A stretch of DNA of 16,653 nucleotides from Propionibacteriaceae bacterium (GTDB lineage Bacteria > Actinomycetota > Actinomycetes > Propionibacteriales > Propionibacteriaceae), in the NCBI GenBank assembly GCA_030544185.1, contig JAUNRO010000018.1, forward strand, positions 1 to 16,653, written 5' to 3'. The translations under genes were made by a program, and so were the position numbers. The first letter of the stretch is position 1, and every line of letters starts with the position of its first letter. Below are positions 1 through 6,665 of the stretch, in pieces. Under the pieces are notes generated by a model, which worked only from the letters and a program-made list of their open reading frames with translations, made no database searches and was not told where the DNA came from.

Positions 1-38
1 TGTGAGCGGCTTTGGGCCGAGCACCGGTCAGAATTGCA

Positions 39-69
39 GCGGAGCCCCGCCGGGGAAACGGGGCTCCGC
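39..69. terminator. Strong GC-rich hairpin at left edge, probable terminator of an upstream gene
   Basis: An 11-bp perfect inverted repeat (GCGGAGCCCCG at 39-49, CGGGGCTCCGC at 59-69) encloses a 9-nt loop. AATT at 32-35 and 71-74 can extend the stem across a small internal loop. There is no U-tract after it, which is common for actinobacterial terminator-like hairpins. A TGA at 3-5 could be the stop of a gene lying mostly outside the window, so termination of that gene is the simplest reading. The upstream gene itself cannot be identified. Confidence 0.55.
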
Positions 70-284
70 AAATTGGGGGTGGAATGGTTGAAGATTCCGC
101 GGGCCTTAGGTTGGGGGGCAGGCCCTCTCCCCACCTCGAACTCTGCTGGTCCGAGCGGGACAACGCCATAGCCCTTCTGCGAATTAGTACTAAAGGACTA
201 GGCACAACAACACTTTCCGGTGTACACGAATGAGCGACTCCGACCTAACGTTTGGGCTACCACCCCAAAGGATCGGAGCCCTCC
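70..284 (+). promoter_or_regulatory. Gene-poor upstream region of the small peptide gene, with two perfect palindromes
   Basis: No convincing coding region is visible here. The stretch holds TTAGTACTAA (184-193), with a further ACTA at 197-200, and GTGTACAC (220-227); both are perfect palindromes. TTTGGG (251-256) and CCCAAA (264-269) can form a 6-bp stem in the 5' leader, just before the ribosome binding site. The palindromes are plausible operators, for example for the adjacent NarL-type regulator, but this is inference. TAGGTT at 107-112 fits a -10 pattern without a clear -35. No transcription start can be assigned with confidence. Confidence 0.35.
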
Positions 285-494
285 ATGCGCGCGTTCTCGG
301 CAGTCACCTCGCTGATCATCTCTGCAGTGCTCAGCCTCAGCATTACCTTCGGCTTCGGTCCGCTCGAAAGCATCAAGGCACCGGCAGCCCCGGCAGGCCA
401 TGCCGTGGTGAGCGAGGTCGCCAGCAGCACCCACGGTTATGGCGTGTGGATCTGCACGTGGGCACGCATCGCCTTCCTCTGCCCCGTCACCTGA
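285..494 (+). CDS. Small secreted or membrane-anchored peptide with two cysteines, unknown function
   Basis: This 69-residue ORF starts at ATG 285, which has a GGAG Shine-Dalgarno (275-278) six bases upstream. Residues 7-25 form a hydrophobic segment (VTSLIISAVLSLSITFGFG) like a signal or anchor helix. An Ala/Pro-rich linker (31-41) follows, then a Ser/Thr-, Gly- and aromatic-rich tail. The tail has Cys57 and Cys66 with two tryptophans nearby (W55, W59) and ends in LCPVT. The cysteines could form a disulfide, or a thioether if modified, but no modification or transporter gene is visible in the window. It lies 82 bp before a sensor kinase/response regulator pair on the same strand, so a pheromone, bacteriocin-like peptide or accessory sensor protein are all possible. 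I do not recognise the family. Because it is short, it could also be spurious, but the start signal and composition argue that it is real. Confidence 0.55.
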   Translation: MRAFSAVTSLIISAVLSLSITFGFGPLESIKAPAAPAGHAVVSEVASSTHGYGVWICTWARIAFLCPVT

Positions 495-541
495 GCCGAA
501 TCCGGACGCCCGCCCCGGCGTTCGGGACCGAACCGAAAGAG

Positions 542-567
542 CTAGCTGCGCGGTTAGGCGCGGCTAG
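542..567. promoter_or_regulatory. 10-bp dyad overlapping the histidine kinase promoter
   Basis: CTAGCTGCGC (542-551) and GCGCGGCTAG (558-567) form a 10-bp dyad with one T-G position and a 6-bp centre (GGTTAG). The right arm runs into the -10 hexamer TAGACT (565-570). A protein bound here would cover the kinase promoter, so an autoregulatory operator is likely. Alternatively the RNA hairpin could terminate or attenuate transcription from the upstream peptide gene. Confidence 0.4.
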
Positions 568-570
568 ACT
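565..570 (+). promoter_or_regulatory. -10 element TAGACT of the leaderless histidine kinase gene
   Basis: TAGACT lies 6 nt before the GTG at 577, the spacing expected when transcription starts on the first base of the start codon. There is no Shine-Dalgarno before that GTG, which supports leaderless translation. No canonical -35 is visible. Confidence 0.6.
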
Positions 571-576
571 CCCTGC

Positions 577-1749
577 GTGACTGCGGTGCACCCGAGCCGC
601 GCGAGAGGGGCGCGCACGCTTGCCAGCCCCGGTCTGGCAAGTCTCGTTGCCGTGCTGCTCCTGCTGATCGCCCTGCCCACCGGTGGCGGTCGCACCCTGT
701 GGATCATCGCCCTCCAGGCCGCCTGCTGCCTTGCGGCCGGCCTGGCCGTGGTCCGCCCGGTGTCCGCCGGGATCTCCCTGGGCATCCTCATGGTGCCCCT
801 GATGTGGGCACCGACCTCCCTGCTCGGTTTGGCGGTGTTGTCGCTGACCGTGCCGATCGCCGTCGCGGCCATCCGGGGCCACCGCATCTGGTCCATCGTG
901 TTCGCTGGGTGGTATCTCGGGATCTCCGTCATTGTCACCGTGGAGATCTCCAGGACTCCGCTGGAGATGGCGATCGGGGTCAACTTCTGGGTGATCTTCC
1001 TCTTCGCACCGCTGCTCATCGGCGAAGTGATCCGGGGCATGCAACAGCGCACCGAGCGCCAGCGGAAACAGCAGCTCCTGACCGCCGAGCGGCAGCGCCG
1101 CGCGATCGCCCGTGATCTCCACGACACCCTCGCCTATGCCACGACCACCATGGTCATGCGCGCCGAGCAGTCCCGCCTGCGCGGTGGCCACGACGACCAG
1201 ACGCTGGACGACCTCGACTTCATCGCCGCCACCGGTCGCAGCGCCTCGGCCGATCTGCGCACGATGCTGGCCCTGCTGCGCGACCCGGACCGGGAGCTGA
1301 ACGACGACCCGGATCCCCTGGGCGTCCTCCCGATGAGCCGCCTGGAGGAGGTCGTCGGCGCCCAGTTGGCCAAGCTCCGGGCTTTCGATTTCGAGGTCAA
1401 TCTCGCGATCAACGGGACGCCCGCCGAGTTGTCGGAGCGGCTGTCCACGGTCGTTGCCCGCGTCTTCACCGAGGCTGCCTCCAACATCACCAAACACGGC
1501 GACCCCCGCCACGAGGTCACCGTGATGATCGACATCGGCGATAGCGAAGTCGAAGCCGTCTTCGTGAACGCGGTCAGGCCCGACGGCGACGGTCTGACCG
1601 GTCCCAGCGGCCTCGGTCTCCTCGGACTCCGGGAGTTGGTTGGCGCGGAAGGTGGCACGCTGACCTCGGAGCCCGTCGGCGGGAGGTGGATCACCCACCT
1701 CACCATCCCCATCGCCGTCGCGCTCCGTGGAGGAGATTCCCGTGCCTGA
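577..1749 (+). CDS. Two-component sensor histidine kinase, NarL-partner (HisKA_3) type
   Basis: This 390-residue membrane kinase senses an unknown signal and phosphorylates the regulator encoded next to it. Residues about 17-152 contain roughly five or six membrane segments with short loops, so sensing is probably within or at the membrane. A helical linker (153-175) leads to the HisKA_3 dimerisation helix, with the phospho-accepting His182 in the motif RDLHDTLA. The C-terminal HATPase_c domain has an N box around FTEAASNITKH (Glu299, Asn303) and a glycine-rich box GPSGLGLLGLREL (342-354). This order matches DesK/LiaS/NarX-like kinases. The start is GTG 577, chosen for the leaderless TAGACT promoter. 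The 3' end overlaps the regulator start by 8 bp, implying coupled translation. The ligand is not deducible, though the small peptide encoded just upstream is a candidate. Confidence 0.9.
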   Translation: MTAVHPSRARGARTLASPGLASLVAVLLLLIALPTGGGRTLWIIALQAACCLAAGLAVVRPVSAGISLGILMVPLMWAPTSLLGLAVLSLTVPIAVAAIRGHRIWSIVFAGWYLGISVIVTVEISRTPLEMAIGVNFWVIFLFAPLLIGEVIRGMQQRTERQRKQQLLTAERQRRAIARDLHDTLAYATTTMVMRAEQSRLRGGHDDQTLDDLDFIAATGRSASADLRTMLALLRDPDRELNDDPDPLGVLPMSRLEEVVGAQLAKLRAFDFEVNLAINGTPAELSERLSTVVARVFTEAASNITKHGDPRHEVTVMIDIGDSEVEAVFVNAVRPDGDGLTGPSGLGLLGLRELVGAEGGTLTSEPVGGRWITHLTIPIAVALRGGDSRA

Positions 1750-2479
1750 CCCACAGCGCAATGACAGTGGCGAACCCGTCAGAGCCGATGCGGAGACGAT
1801 TCGCGTCATGATCGTCGACGACGATGCCCTGGTCTGCGCCACGCTCGCGTCCTATGTGAACCGAGCCCCCGGGCTGACACTGGTCGGCACCTGCCGCGAG
1901 GGTGCCCAGGCCGTGGACCTGCTGACCAGGTTGCGCGTGGACGTCGTGCTGATGGATGTGCGCATGCAGGGCATGGACGGCATCAGCGCGACCCGCACCC
2001 TGCGCCAACTCGGCGTACCCGTCAAGATCATCGTCCTCACGACCTTTGACGAGGACCGCACGATGCTCGCCGCCTTGTCCGCCGGGGCCAACGGGTTCAT
2101 GCTCAAGGACTCCAAGCCCGAGAGCATCATCGAAGCCATCCATCTGGCCCACTCCGGGGGCAACGTCATCTCCTCGCAGCCGGCCGCGAGGCTGGCGGAA
2201 CGTTATCTGCCGGCCGCCAGTCTGTCGCCGGTTCCGGAAGACGGAGCGCATGGTCTGAGCCCGCGCGAAATTGCGGTGGTGCGCGAGCTGTGCCGCGCGG
2301 CGACCAATGCGGAGATCGCCGACCGGCTCAGCATCTCGGAGAACACGGTCAAGACCTATGTCTCGGCGATCATGGACAAGCTCGGCTGCTCGTCGCGCCT
2401 GAAAGTCGTGATCCGCGCGTTCGAATTGGGGCTCGCCGAGCCGCCGCCGCGCACGGTCGCGCCGGATTCGCCTGAATGA
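1742..2479 (+). CDS. NarL/LuxR-family response regulator
   Basis: This 245-residue DNA-binding regulator pairs with the preceding kinase. The receiver domain (about 20-140) has the acidic pocket IVDDD (24-28), phospho-acceptor Asp72 in VVLMDVRM, Thr100 and Lys122. The LuxR-type helix-turn-helix domain (about 170-232) starts at LSPREIAVVREL and contains the recognition region SENTVKTYVSAIMDKLG. I chose GTG 1742 because GTGGAGGAG at 1727-1735 then serves as its ribosome binding site; the in-frame GTG at 1727 would start inside that site. The gene overlaps the kinase by 8 bp. Targets are unknown; dyads upstream of the peptide gene (184-193) and across the kinase promoter (542-567) are candidate sites. 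All catalytic residues appear intact. Confidence 0.93.
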   Translation: MPDPQRNDSGEPVRADAETIRVMIVDDDALVCATLASYVNRAPGLTLVGTCREGAQAVDLLTRLRVDVVLMDVRMQGMDGISATRTLRQLGVPVKIIVLTTFDEDRTMLAALSAGANGFMLKDSKPESIIEAIHLAHSGGNVISSQPAARLAERYLPAASLSPVPEDGAHGLSPREIAVVRELCRAATNAEIADRLSISENTVKTYVSAIMDKLGCSSRLKVVIRAFELGLAEPPPRTVAPDSPE

Positions 2480-2502
2480 GCGGCGCTGTCGGGGGCGCGG
2501 CC

Positions 2503-2508
2503 TAGACT
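2503..2508 (+). promoter_or_regulatory. -10 element TAGACT of leaderless recF
   Basis: TAGACT is followed by a 7-nt spacer (CCCCGGG) and the GTG of recF at 2516. No Shine-Dalgarno is present. recF therefore appears to have its own leaderless promoter and need not be read through from the two-component genes. Confidence 0.6.
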
Positions 2509-2515
2509 CCCCGGG

Positions 2516-3661
2516 GTGTACGTCGACCACCTGAGCCTCGCCGACTATCGCTCCTATCCGAGCGTCGATGTCGCGCTGACCTCAGGTGTGTCGGTGTTCG
2601 TCGGTGCCAACGGTCAGGGCAAGACGAACCTGGTGGAGGCGATGGAGTATCTCTCCACGCTCACCTCGCATCGAGTGGCGTCCGAGGTCCCGCTGGTCCG
2701 GGCGGGTGCGGAGCGCGCGGTGGTCCGGGCGGGCGTGCGCGCGGGTCTGGGCGATGATCGGCGGATCCTGCTCGAGATCGAGATCAACCCGGGCAAGACC
2801 AATCGCGCACGGCTCAACCGCTCGCCGCTGCCCCGGCCCCGCGACCTCGTCGGGATGTTGCGGACCGTGGTCTTCTCGCCGGAGGATCTCTCTGTGGTCA
2901 AGGGCGATCCCGCCGCGCGGCGGAGTTTCCTGGATGCGCTCGTGGTCAACCGCTGGCCGCGGATGGCCGGGGTGCGCGCCGACTATGACCGGATTCTGCG
3001 GCAGCGCAACACGTTGCTCAAGACGATGTCGGGCCGGCACGGGGCGGTGGACGAGTTCGCCGACAGCACGCTGGAGGTCTGGAACGGTCAACTCGCCGAG
3101 ATCGGCAGCGAGCTGTTGGCGGCGCGGCTGGACACGCTGGCGGACCTGATGCCGCACACCGCTGCGGCGTACGCAGGGATCGCGCCCACCAACAACGTCG
3201 CCACGGCCGACTATCGGGCCTCGGTGGAGTTGGGGGGTGTGCGGGACCGCGCCGGGCTGGCGGCGGCGCTGGCGGCCGCGATGACCGAGCGGCGCGACGA
3301 TGAGGTGCGCCGGGGCGTGTCGCTGGTCGGGCCGCATCGCGACGATGTGCTGCTGAGTCTGGGGGAGCTGCCGGCGAAGGGGTACGCCTCGCACGGTGAA
3401 TCGTGGTCGTTCGCGTTGGCGTTGCGTTTGGGGTCCTTCCAGCTGCTGCGTGCGGACGGGATCGAGCCGGTGCTGGTGCTGGACGATGTGTTCGCCGAGC
3501 TGGACGCGACGCGGCGGGAGCGGTTGGCGGCCGGGGTGGTGGCGGCGGAGCAGGTGTTGGTGACGGCTGCGGTGGATGCGGATGTGCCGGCGGTCCTCGC
3601 CGGGCGGCGGTTCCGCGTGGCCGCCGGGGCGGTCGAGCCGGAGGGAGGGGAAGCGGCGTGA
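2516..3661 (+). CDS. recF: DNA replication and repair protein RecF
   Basis: RecF is a 381-residue SMC/ABC-like ATPase that helps load RecA at single-stranded gaps, with RecO and RecR. The Walker A motif GANGQGKT is at 30-37, followed by [10 protein letters not shown]. The ABC signature region YASHGES is at 290-296, and the Walker B motif VLVLDD is at 319-324 within VFAELD. VGPHRDD precedes the signature, as in actinobacterial RecF proteins. Length is normal for the family. The GTG start at 2516 is supported by the conserved opening [14 protein letters not shown] and by the leaderless -10. The stop overlaps the next start by 4 bp (GTGA), so recF and dciA form an operon. Such a recF next to a DUF721 gene is the usual arrangement near oriC in actinobacteria. 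Confidence 0.97.
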   Translation: MYVDHLSLADYRSYPSVDVALTSGVSVFVGANGQGKTNLVEAMEYLSTLTSHRVASEVPLVRAGAERAVVRAGVRAGLGDDRRILLEIEINPGKTNRARLNRSPLPRPRDLVGMLRTVVFSPEDLSVVKGDPAARRSFLDALVVNRWPRMAGVRADYDRILRQRNTLLKTMSGRHGAVDEFADSTLEVWNGQLAEIGSELLAARLDTLADLMPHTAAAYAGIAPTNNVATADYRASVELGGVRDRAGLAAALAAAMTERRDDEVRRGVSLVGPHRDDVLLSLGELPAKGYASHGESWSFALALRLGSFQLLRADGIEPVLVLDDVFAELDATRRERLAAGVVAAEQVLVTAAVDADVPAVLAGRRFRVAAGAVEPEGGEAA

Positions 3662-4254
3662 GTGAACAGTCCGGCCCGGAATCCGGACCGGAATCCGACG
3701 CGAGAACCGAGCTCGGCGAGCCCGTCGAGCGTTCGGCCGAATTGGCCGCCGCGGGGGAGGATCACGATCCGACCGGCGTCGATCTGGCGCGGCAGATCGC
3801 CGCCTCGGTGTCGGCGAGCTCTCGCCCTGGGGTGCGGAAACGACGCCGCAAGCCTCGGTCTCCCGGTGGTCCGCAGTCCTCGGGTGCCCACCCGGACGAC
3901 CGCGACCCGATGCTGATCGGGACCGCCCTCGACCGGCTGGTGGAGCAGAAGGGGTGGAACACCCAGGTCAACATTCATCTGCTGCTCGGCAACTGGCCGA
4001 AGCTGGTCGGACCCGTCAACGCCGACCATTCCCGGCCCGAAGCGTTCGATGAGGGGGTGCTGACCGTGCGCGCGTCCTCGACCGCGTGGGCGACCCAGCT
4101 CCGGCTCTTCGCGCCGCAGCTCGTCGCCCGGCTCAACGCAGAGCTCGGGGACGGGTCGGTGACCCGGGTGGTCGTGAAGGGACCGGACGCGCCCAGCTGG
4201 AAACATGGGCGCCGCTCGGTGCAGGGTCGCGGCCCGCGCGACACCTACGGCTGA
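3658..4254 (+). CDS. dciA: DUF721/DciA-family protein, predicted replicative helicase loader
   Basis: DciA proteins bind the replicative helicase DnaB and support its loading in bacteria without DnaC or DnaI. This 198-residue protein has a disordered, charged N-terminus (1-80), including a basic patch RKRRRKPRS (60-68). The DUF721 domain (about 86-175) contains [10 protein letters not shown], the [15 protein letters not shown] core and [24 protein letters not shown]. The GTG start at 3658 overlaps the recF stop as GTGA and has a GGAGGG ribosome binding site just upstream. The last 10 bp overlap the end of the convergent TPR gene on the other strand. Gyrase normally follows this gene in actinobacteria; here gyrB is displaced by about 7 kb. 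The family assignment is firm; the helicase role is by homology. Confidence 0.9.
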   Translation: MSEQSGPESGPESDARTELGEPVERSAELAAAGEDHDPTGVDLARQIAASVSASSRPGVRKRRRKPRSPGGPQSSGAHPDDRDPMLIGTALDRLVEQKGWNTQVNIHLLLGNWPKLVGPVNADHSRPEAFDEGVLTVRASSTAWATQLRLFAPQLVARLNAELGDGSVTRVVVKGPDAPSWKHGRRSVQGRGPRDTYG

Positions 4255-5333
4255 TCCGCCTCAGTGCGCCCGTGCCGGAGCCGTTGGGCCTTGGCCTTCA
4301 CCAACGGCACCCGGATCCAGGAGAGGATCCAGCCGACGAGCAGGAATCCGAACGCCCCCAGGCCGGCCCAGGACCGCTCGGGATCGCCGATGGCGCCTGC
4401 GATCGCCCAGCCCGCGAGCCACAACCACGCGAGCGCCAACAGGCCGCCCCAGACGGCGGCGATCCTTTCCCGGCGGGGGAAACCGGCGAAGAACCGGCCG
4501 CCGCCCTCGGGCAGCGCCGCCCGGATAGGAGCGGTGCCCCGGTGGATCAGCACGACCGCCGGCCCCAGCAGCGCGAAGACCCAGCCGACGGCGGCGATCG
4601 GGTGCTGGGCCGTGGCCATCCCATAACCGAACGTGCCGCCGAGCAACAGCCAGTGCAGCCACCGGATGACATCCACGACGCGCAGGTCCAACACGAACAC
4701 CGGTGTCCCCGCCTGGGGATTCGAGGCCAGGACCGAGGCCATGCCCTTGCTGCCGGCGGCCCAGTCGCCGCGGCGGACCGCGGCGCCGGCGAGGTTGTGC
4801 TTGGCCGCGTGGTTCTCCGGGTCCAGCTCCAGCGCCTTGCGATAAGCCCGCTCGGACTCGGTCGGGTTGGAATCGCGCAGCACGAAGCCCATCGTGAAAT
4901 GGTTCGCAGAATCGTGGGGGTCGCGGCGCAGCGCCTCGGTGGCCGCCGCGTACGCCTCGGGGACGCGCCCCACATCGGCGAGCGCCTGGGCCAGCCGCTG
5001 TGGACCGTCCGCGTCCTCGAGATCGAGCTCGGTCGCGCGCTGCAGTGGTTCGATCGCCTCCGCCGGTCGGCCCAGCATGTGCAGCGCGATGCCCAGCAGC
5101 AGGTGTCCCAGATAGGCATTGGGTGTCACGGTGATGCCCCGCAGGGCGTGCTGGCGGCCCTCCTCGGGCCGACCGGCCACCAGATGGGTCCGGGCGATGA
5201 GGAACTCGATGCTCCCGGAGGCCTCCGGGTGTGCGCGCAGCAGTCGCAGCAGCAGCTCCAGCGCTTGGGCGTCCCGGCCGAGATTCGCCAGTTCGTTGGC
5301 CTGCTGGAACTGGCTGGCGAGATCGCCGTTCAC
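4245..5333 (-). CDS. TPR-repeat membrane protein with four predicted C-terminal membrane helices
   Basis: This 362-residue protein has an N-terminal tetratricopeptide array (about 5-205). Clear repeat units include LGHLLLGIALHMLGRPAEAI around 75-94 and AYRKALELDPENHAAKHNLAG at 163-183. Four hydrophobic segments follow, near 222-242, 245-264, 291-315 and 323-341, then a basic tail. TPR domains bind partner proteins, so this is probably a membrane-docked adaptor, with the TPR face likely in the cytosol. The start is GTG 5333, whose GTGA overlaps the stop of the AAA+ gene upstream on the same strand, so the two are co-translated. Its own end runs 10 bp into the end of dciA, with no terminator between. 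I do not recognise a named family. A scaffold for the neighbouring ATPase is the most reasonable inference. Confidence 0.85.
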   Translation of the reverse strand: MNGDLASQFQQANELANLGRDAQALELLLRLLRAHPEASGSIEFLIARTHLVAGRPEEGRQHALRGITVTPNAYLGHLLLGIALHMLGRPAEAIEPLQRATELDLEDADGPQRLAQALADVGRVPEAYAAATEALRRDPHDSANHFTMGFVLRDSNPTESERAYRKALELDPENHAAKHNLAGAAVRRGDWAAGSKGMASVLASNPQAGTPVFVLDLRVVDVIRWLHWLLLGGTFGYGMATAQHPIAAVGWVFALLGPAVVLIHRGTAPIRAALPEGGGRFFAGFPRRERIAAVWGGLLALAWLWLAGWAIAGAIGDPERSWAGLGAFGFLLVGWILSWIRVPLVKAKAQRLRHGRTEADQP

Positions 5334-6604
5334 AGCAGCCGATTCTGTTTCATATAGGCGCGCAGCTCCGCATATTCGCCGCTCGGATCCGCATAGGTCA
5401 CCACGTTGCGGGCCATGTCGAACCACGGCCGTGCCGAGGGACGCAGCTGTTTGAGCGAGGTCGTCAGGTCCTTCATCCGGATCATGCGCGCCTTGCCGCT
5501 GCGCACCGAGTCCATCATCGCCAGTTCCGCGGCGCTCTCGCACAGATGACTGAGATCTGCGCCGGTGAAGCCGTGGGTGTCCCGCGCGAGCTTGGCGAGG
5601 TTGATGCCCTCGACCGGGCGCCGGGACAGATTGTGCTGCAGGATCGCGGCGCGGGCGGGTTCGTCGGGTGGCAGCACGAGCACGCTGCGATCGAGGCGTC
5701 CGGGGCGCCGGAGTGCAGGATCCACGTCCCAGGGGGTGTTGGTGGCGGCCAGCACGAACACGCCGTCGTTGTCGGAGCCGACTCCGTCGAGTTCCTGCAG
5801 GAGCTGGTTGACCACGTTGCGCAGGGTGCTGAATGCGGACTGGGTGCGCTTGTGGCCGATCGCGTCGATCTCGTCGAGGAACAACACCGCCGGGGCGGAC
5901 CGGCGGGCGAGCTGGAAGATGTCGTGAAGGTTCGATTCGGATTTCCCGACATACATGTTGAGCACGTCCGACAGGGTCACGTTGATGAACCCGGCGCCCA
6001 TCTCACCGGCGATCGCCCGCGCGATATAGGTCTTGCCGCACCCGGGCGGGCCATAGAGCAGCAGGCCACCGCGCAGGCTCTTGCCATAGAGCTGGCGCAG
6101 TTCGGGATTGCGCATGGGCGCGAGGAACGAGACCTCCAGCCGCTCCTTCACGTGGTGCATGCCACCGACGTCGGCGAGGGTGACCCCGGCCCGCTCGACC
6201 TCCCAGACATCCTCCGGCGGGACCGGCTCCCCGGCGCCGTCGGAGATCCGCTCCACGTCCTGTTCCGCACCCGCCGGGCCCGCCGGGGCGTCGTCGGTGA
6301 CGAACATCGGGGACGGGCCATCGGAGAACTGCTGCTCGGCGAGCGACCAGTTGAAGTCCTTCCCGCCGGCGTCCGCCGGCGCCTGGGTGCGCTCCGGCTG
6401 GGGGGTCGCCCCGAGCGCGCGCGTCATCAATGCGTGGGCCCGCGCACTCCCCGGATCCTGCTGCAGCACGATCGCGCAGTGCTGGACCGCCTCCGGTCCC
6501 CGGCCGGCGTCGATGAGCAACTCGGCCACGTGCAGGCGGAGCGGGACGTCACCGGGCCGGGCGTGGACGGCCTGCAGCAGGGCGTCGATCAGGGTGGTGG
6601 GCAT
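5330..6604 (-). CDS. AAA+ ATPase of the classic FtsH/Cdc48-like clade with TPR-like N-terminus
   Basis: This 424-residue protein has one AAA+ module. Walker A is GPPGCGKT (185-192) and Walker B is LFLDEID (241-247). The second region of homology includes ATNTPWDVDPALRRPGRLDR, with likely arginine fingers Arg303 and Arg306. A pore-loop motif MYVGKSESN (217-225) has the aromatic-hydrophobic-glycine pattern used to thread polypeptides. The N-terminal 65 residues resemble one or two TPR-like helical pairs (HVAELLIDAGRGPEAVQHC). A low-complexity linker (67-130) follows. There is no zinc protease domain and no N-terminal membrane helix, so it is not FtsH, and no double-psi barrel domain like Cdc48 is visible. 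It is probably a protein unfoldase or remodeller. It is first in an operon with the TPR membrane protein and has a leaderless promoter. The substrate is unknown. Confidence 0.92.
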   Translation of the reverse strand: MPTTLIDALLQAVHARPGDVPLRLHVAELLIDAGRGPEAVQHCAIVLQQDPGSARAHALMTRALGATPQPERTQAPADAGGKDFNWSLAEQQFSDGPSPMFVTDDAPAGPAGAEQDVERISDGAGEPVPPEDVWEVERAGVTLADVGGMHHVKERLEVSFLAPMRNPELRQLYGKSLRGGLLLYGPPGCGKTYIARAIAGEMGAGFINVTLSDVLNMYVGKSESNLHDIFQLARRSAPAVLFLDEIDAIGHKRTQSAFSTLRNVVNQLLQELDGVGSDNDGVFVLAATNTPWDVDPALRRPGRLDRSVLVLPPDEPARAAILQHNLSRRPVEGINLAKLARDTHGFTGADLSHLCESAAELAMMDSVRSGKARMIRMKDLTTSLKQLRPSARPWFDMARNVVTYADPSGEYAELRAYMKQNRLL

Positions 6605-6610
6605 GGCGCC

Positions 6611-6616
6611 ATGCTA
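6611..6616 (-). promoter_or_regulatory. -10 element TAGCAT of the leaderless AAA+ gene
   Basis: On the minus strand TAGCAT is followed by GGCGCC (6 nt) and the ATG at 6604, the spacing for leaderless transcription. Its -35 zone falls within the same 36-bp interval that serves the divergent membrane gene. Confidence 0.55.
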
Positions 6617-6652
6617 GGCGGATCGGGGAGCGCATCCGCCCCCGGAGATCCC

Positions 6653-6658
6653 TAGGAT
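6653..6658 (+). promoter_or_regulatory. -10 element TAGGAT of the leaderless polytopic membrane gene
   Basis: TAGGAT is followed by 7 nt and ATG 6666. An in-frame ATG at 6657 overlaps the hexamer itself and would not be transcribed from this promoter, which decides the start in favour of 6666. The element lies 36 bp from the divergent TAGCAT, so the two -35 zones overlap. Confidence 0.55.
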
Positions 6659-6665
6659 GCTGGCG

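Noticed and set aside
230..580. 116-residue frame on the plus strand overlapping the small peptide gene
   Set aside because: It has no ribosome binding site, no recognisable domain and an Arg/His/Pro-rich composition typical of an out-of-frame reading. The peptide frame at 285-494 has a Shine-Dalgarno and a coherent hydrophobic leader.
487..1842. 451-residue minus-strand frame opposite the histidine kinase
   Set aside because: It is antisense to a kinase with intact motifs, and its Gly/Asp/Arg/Gln-rich composition is the usual mirror of GC-rich coding DNA.
6657..6665. ATG at 6657 as the start of the polytopic membrane protein
   Set aside because: It overlaps the -10 TAGGAT, so it would lie upstream of the predicted transcription start. 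ATG 6666 fits the leaderless spacing.
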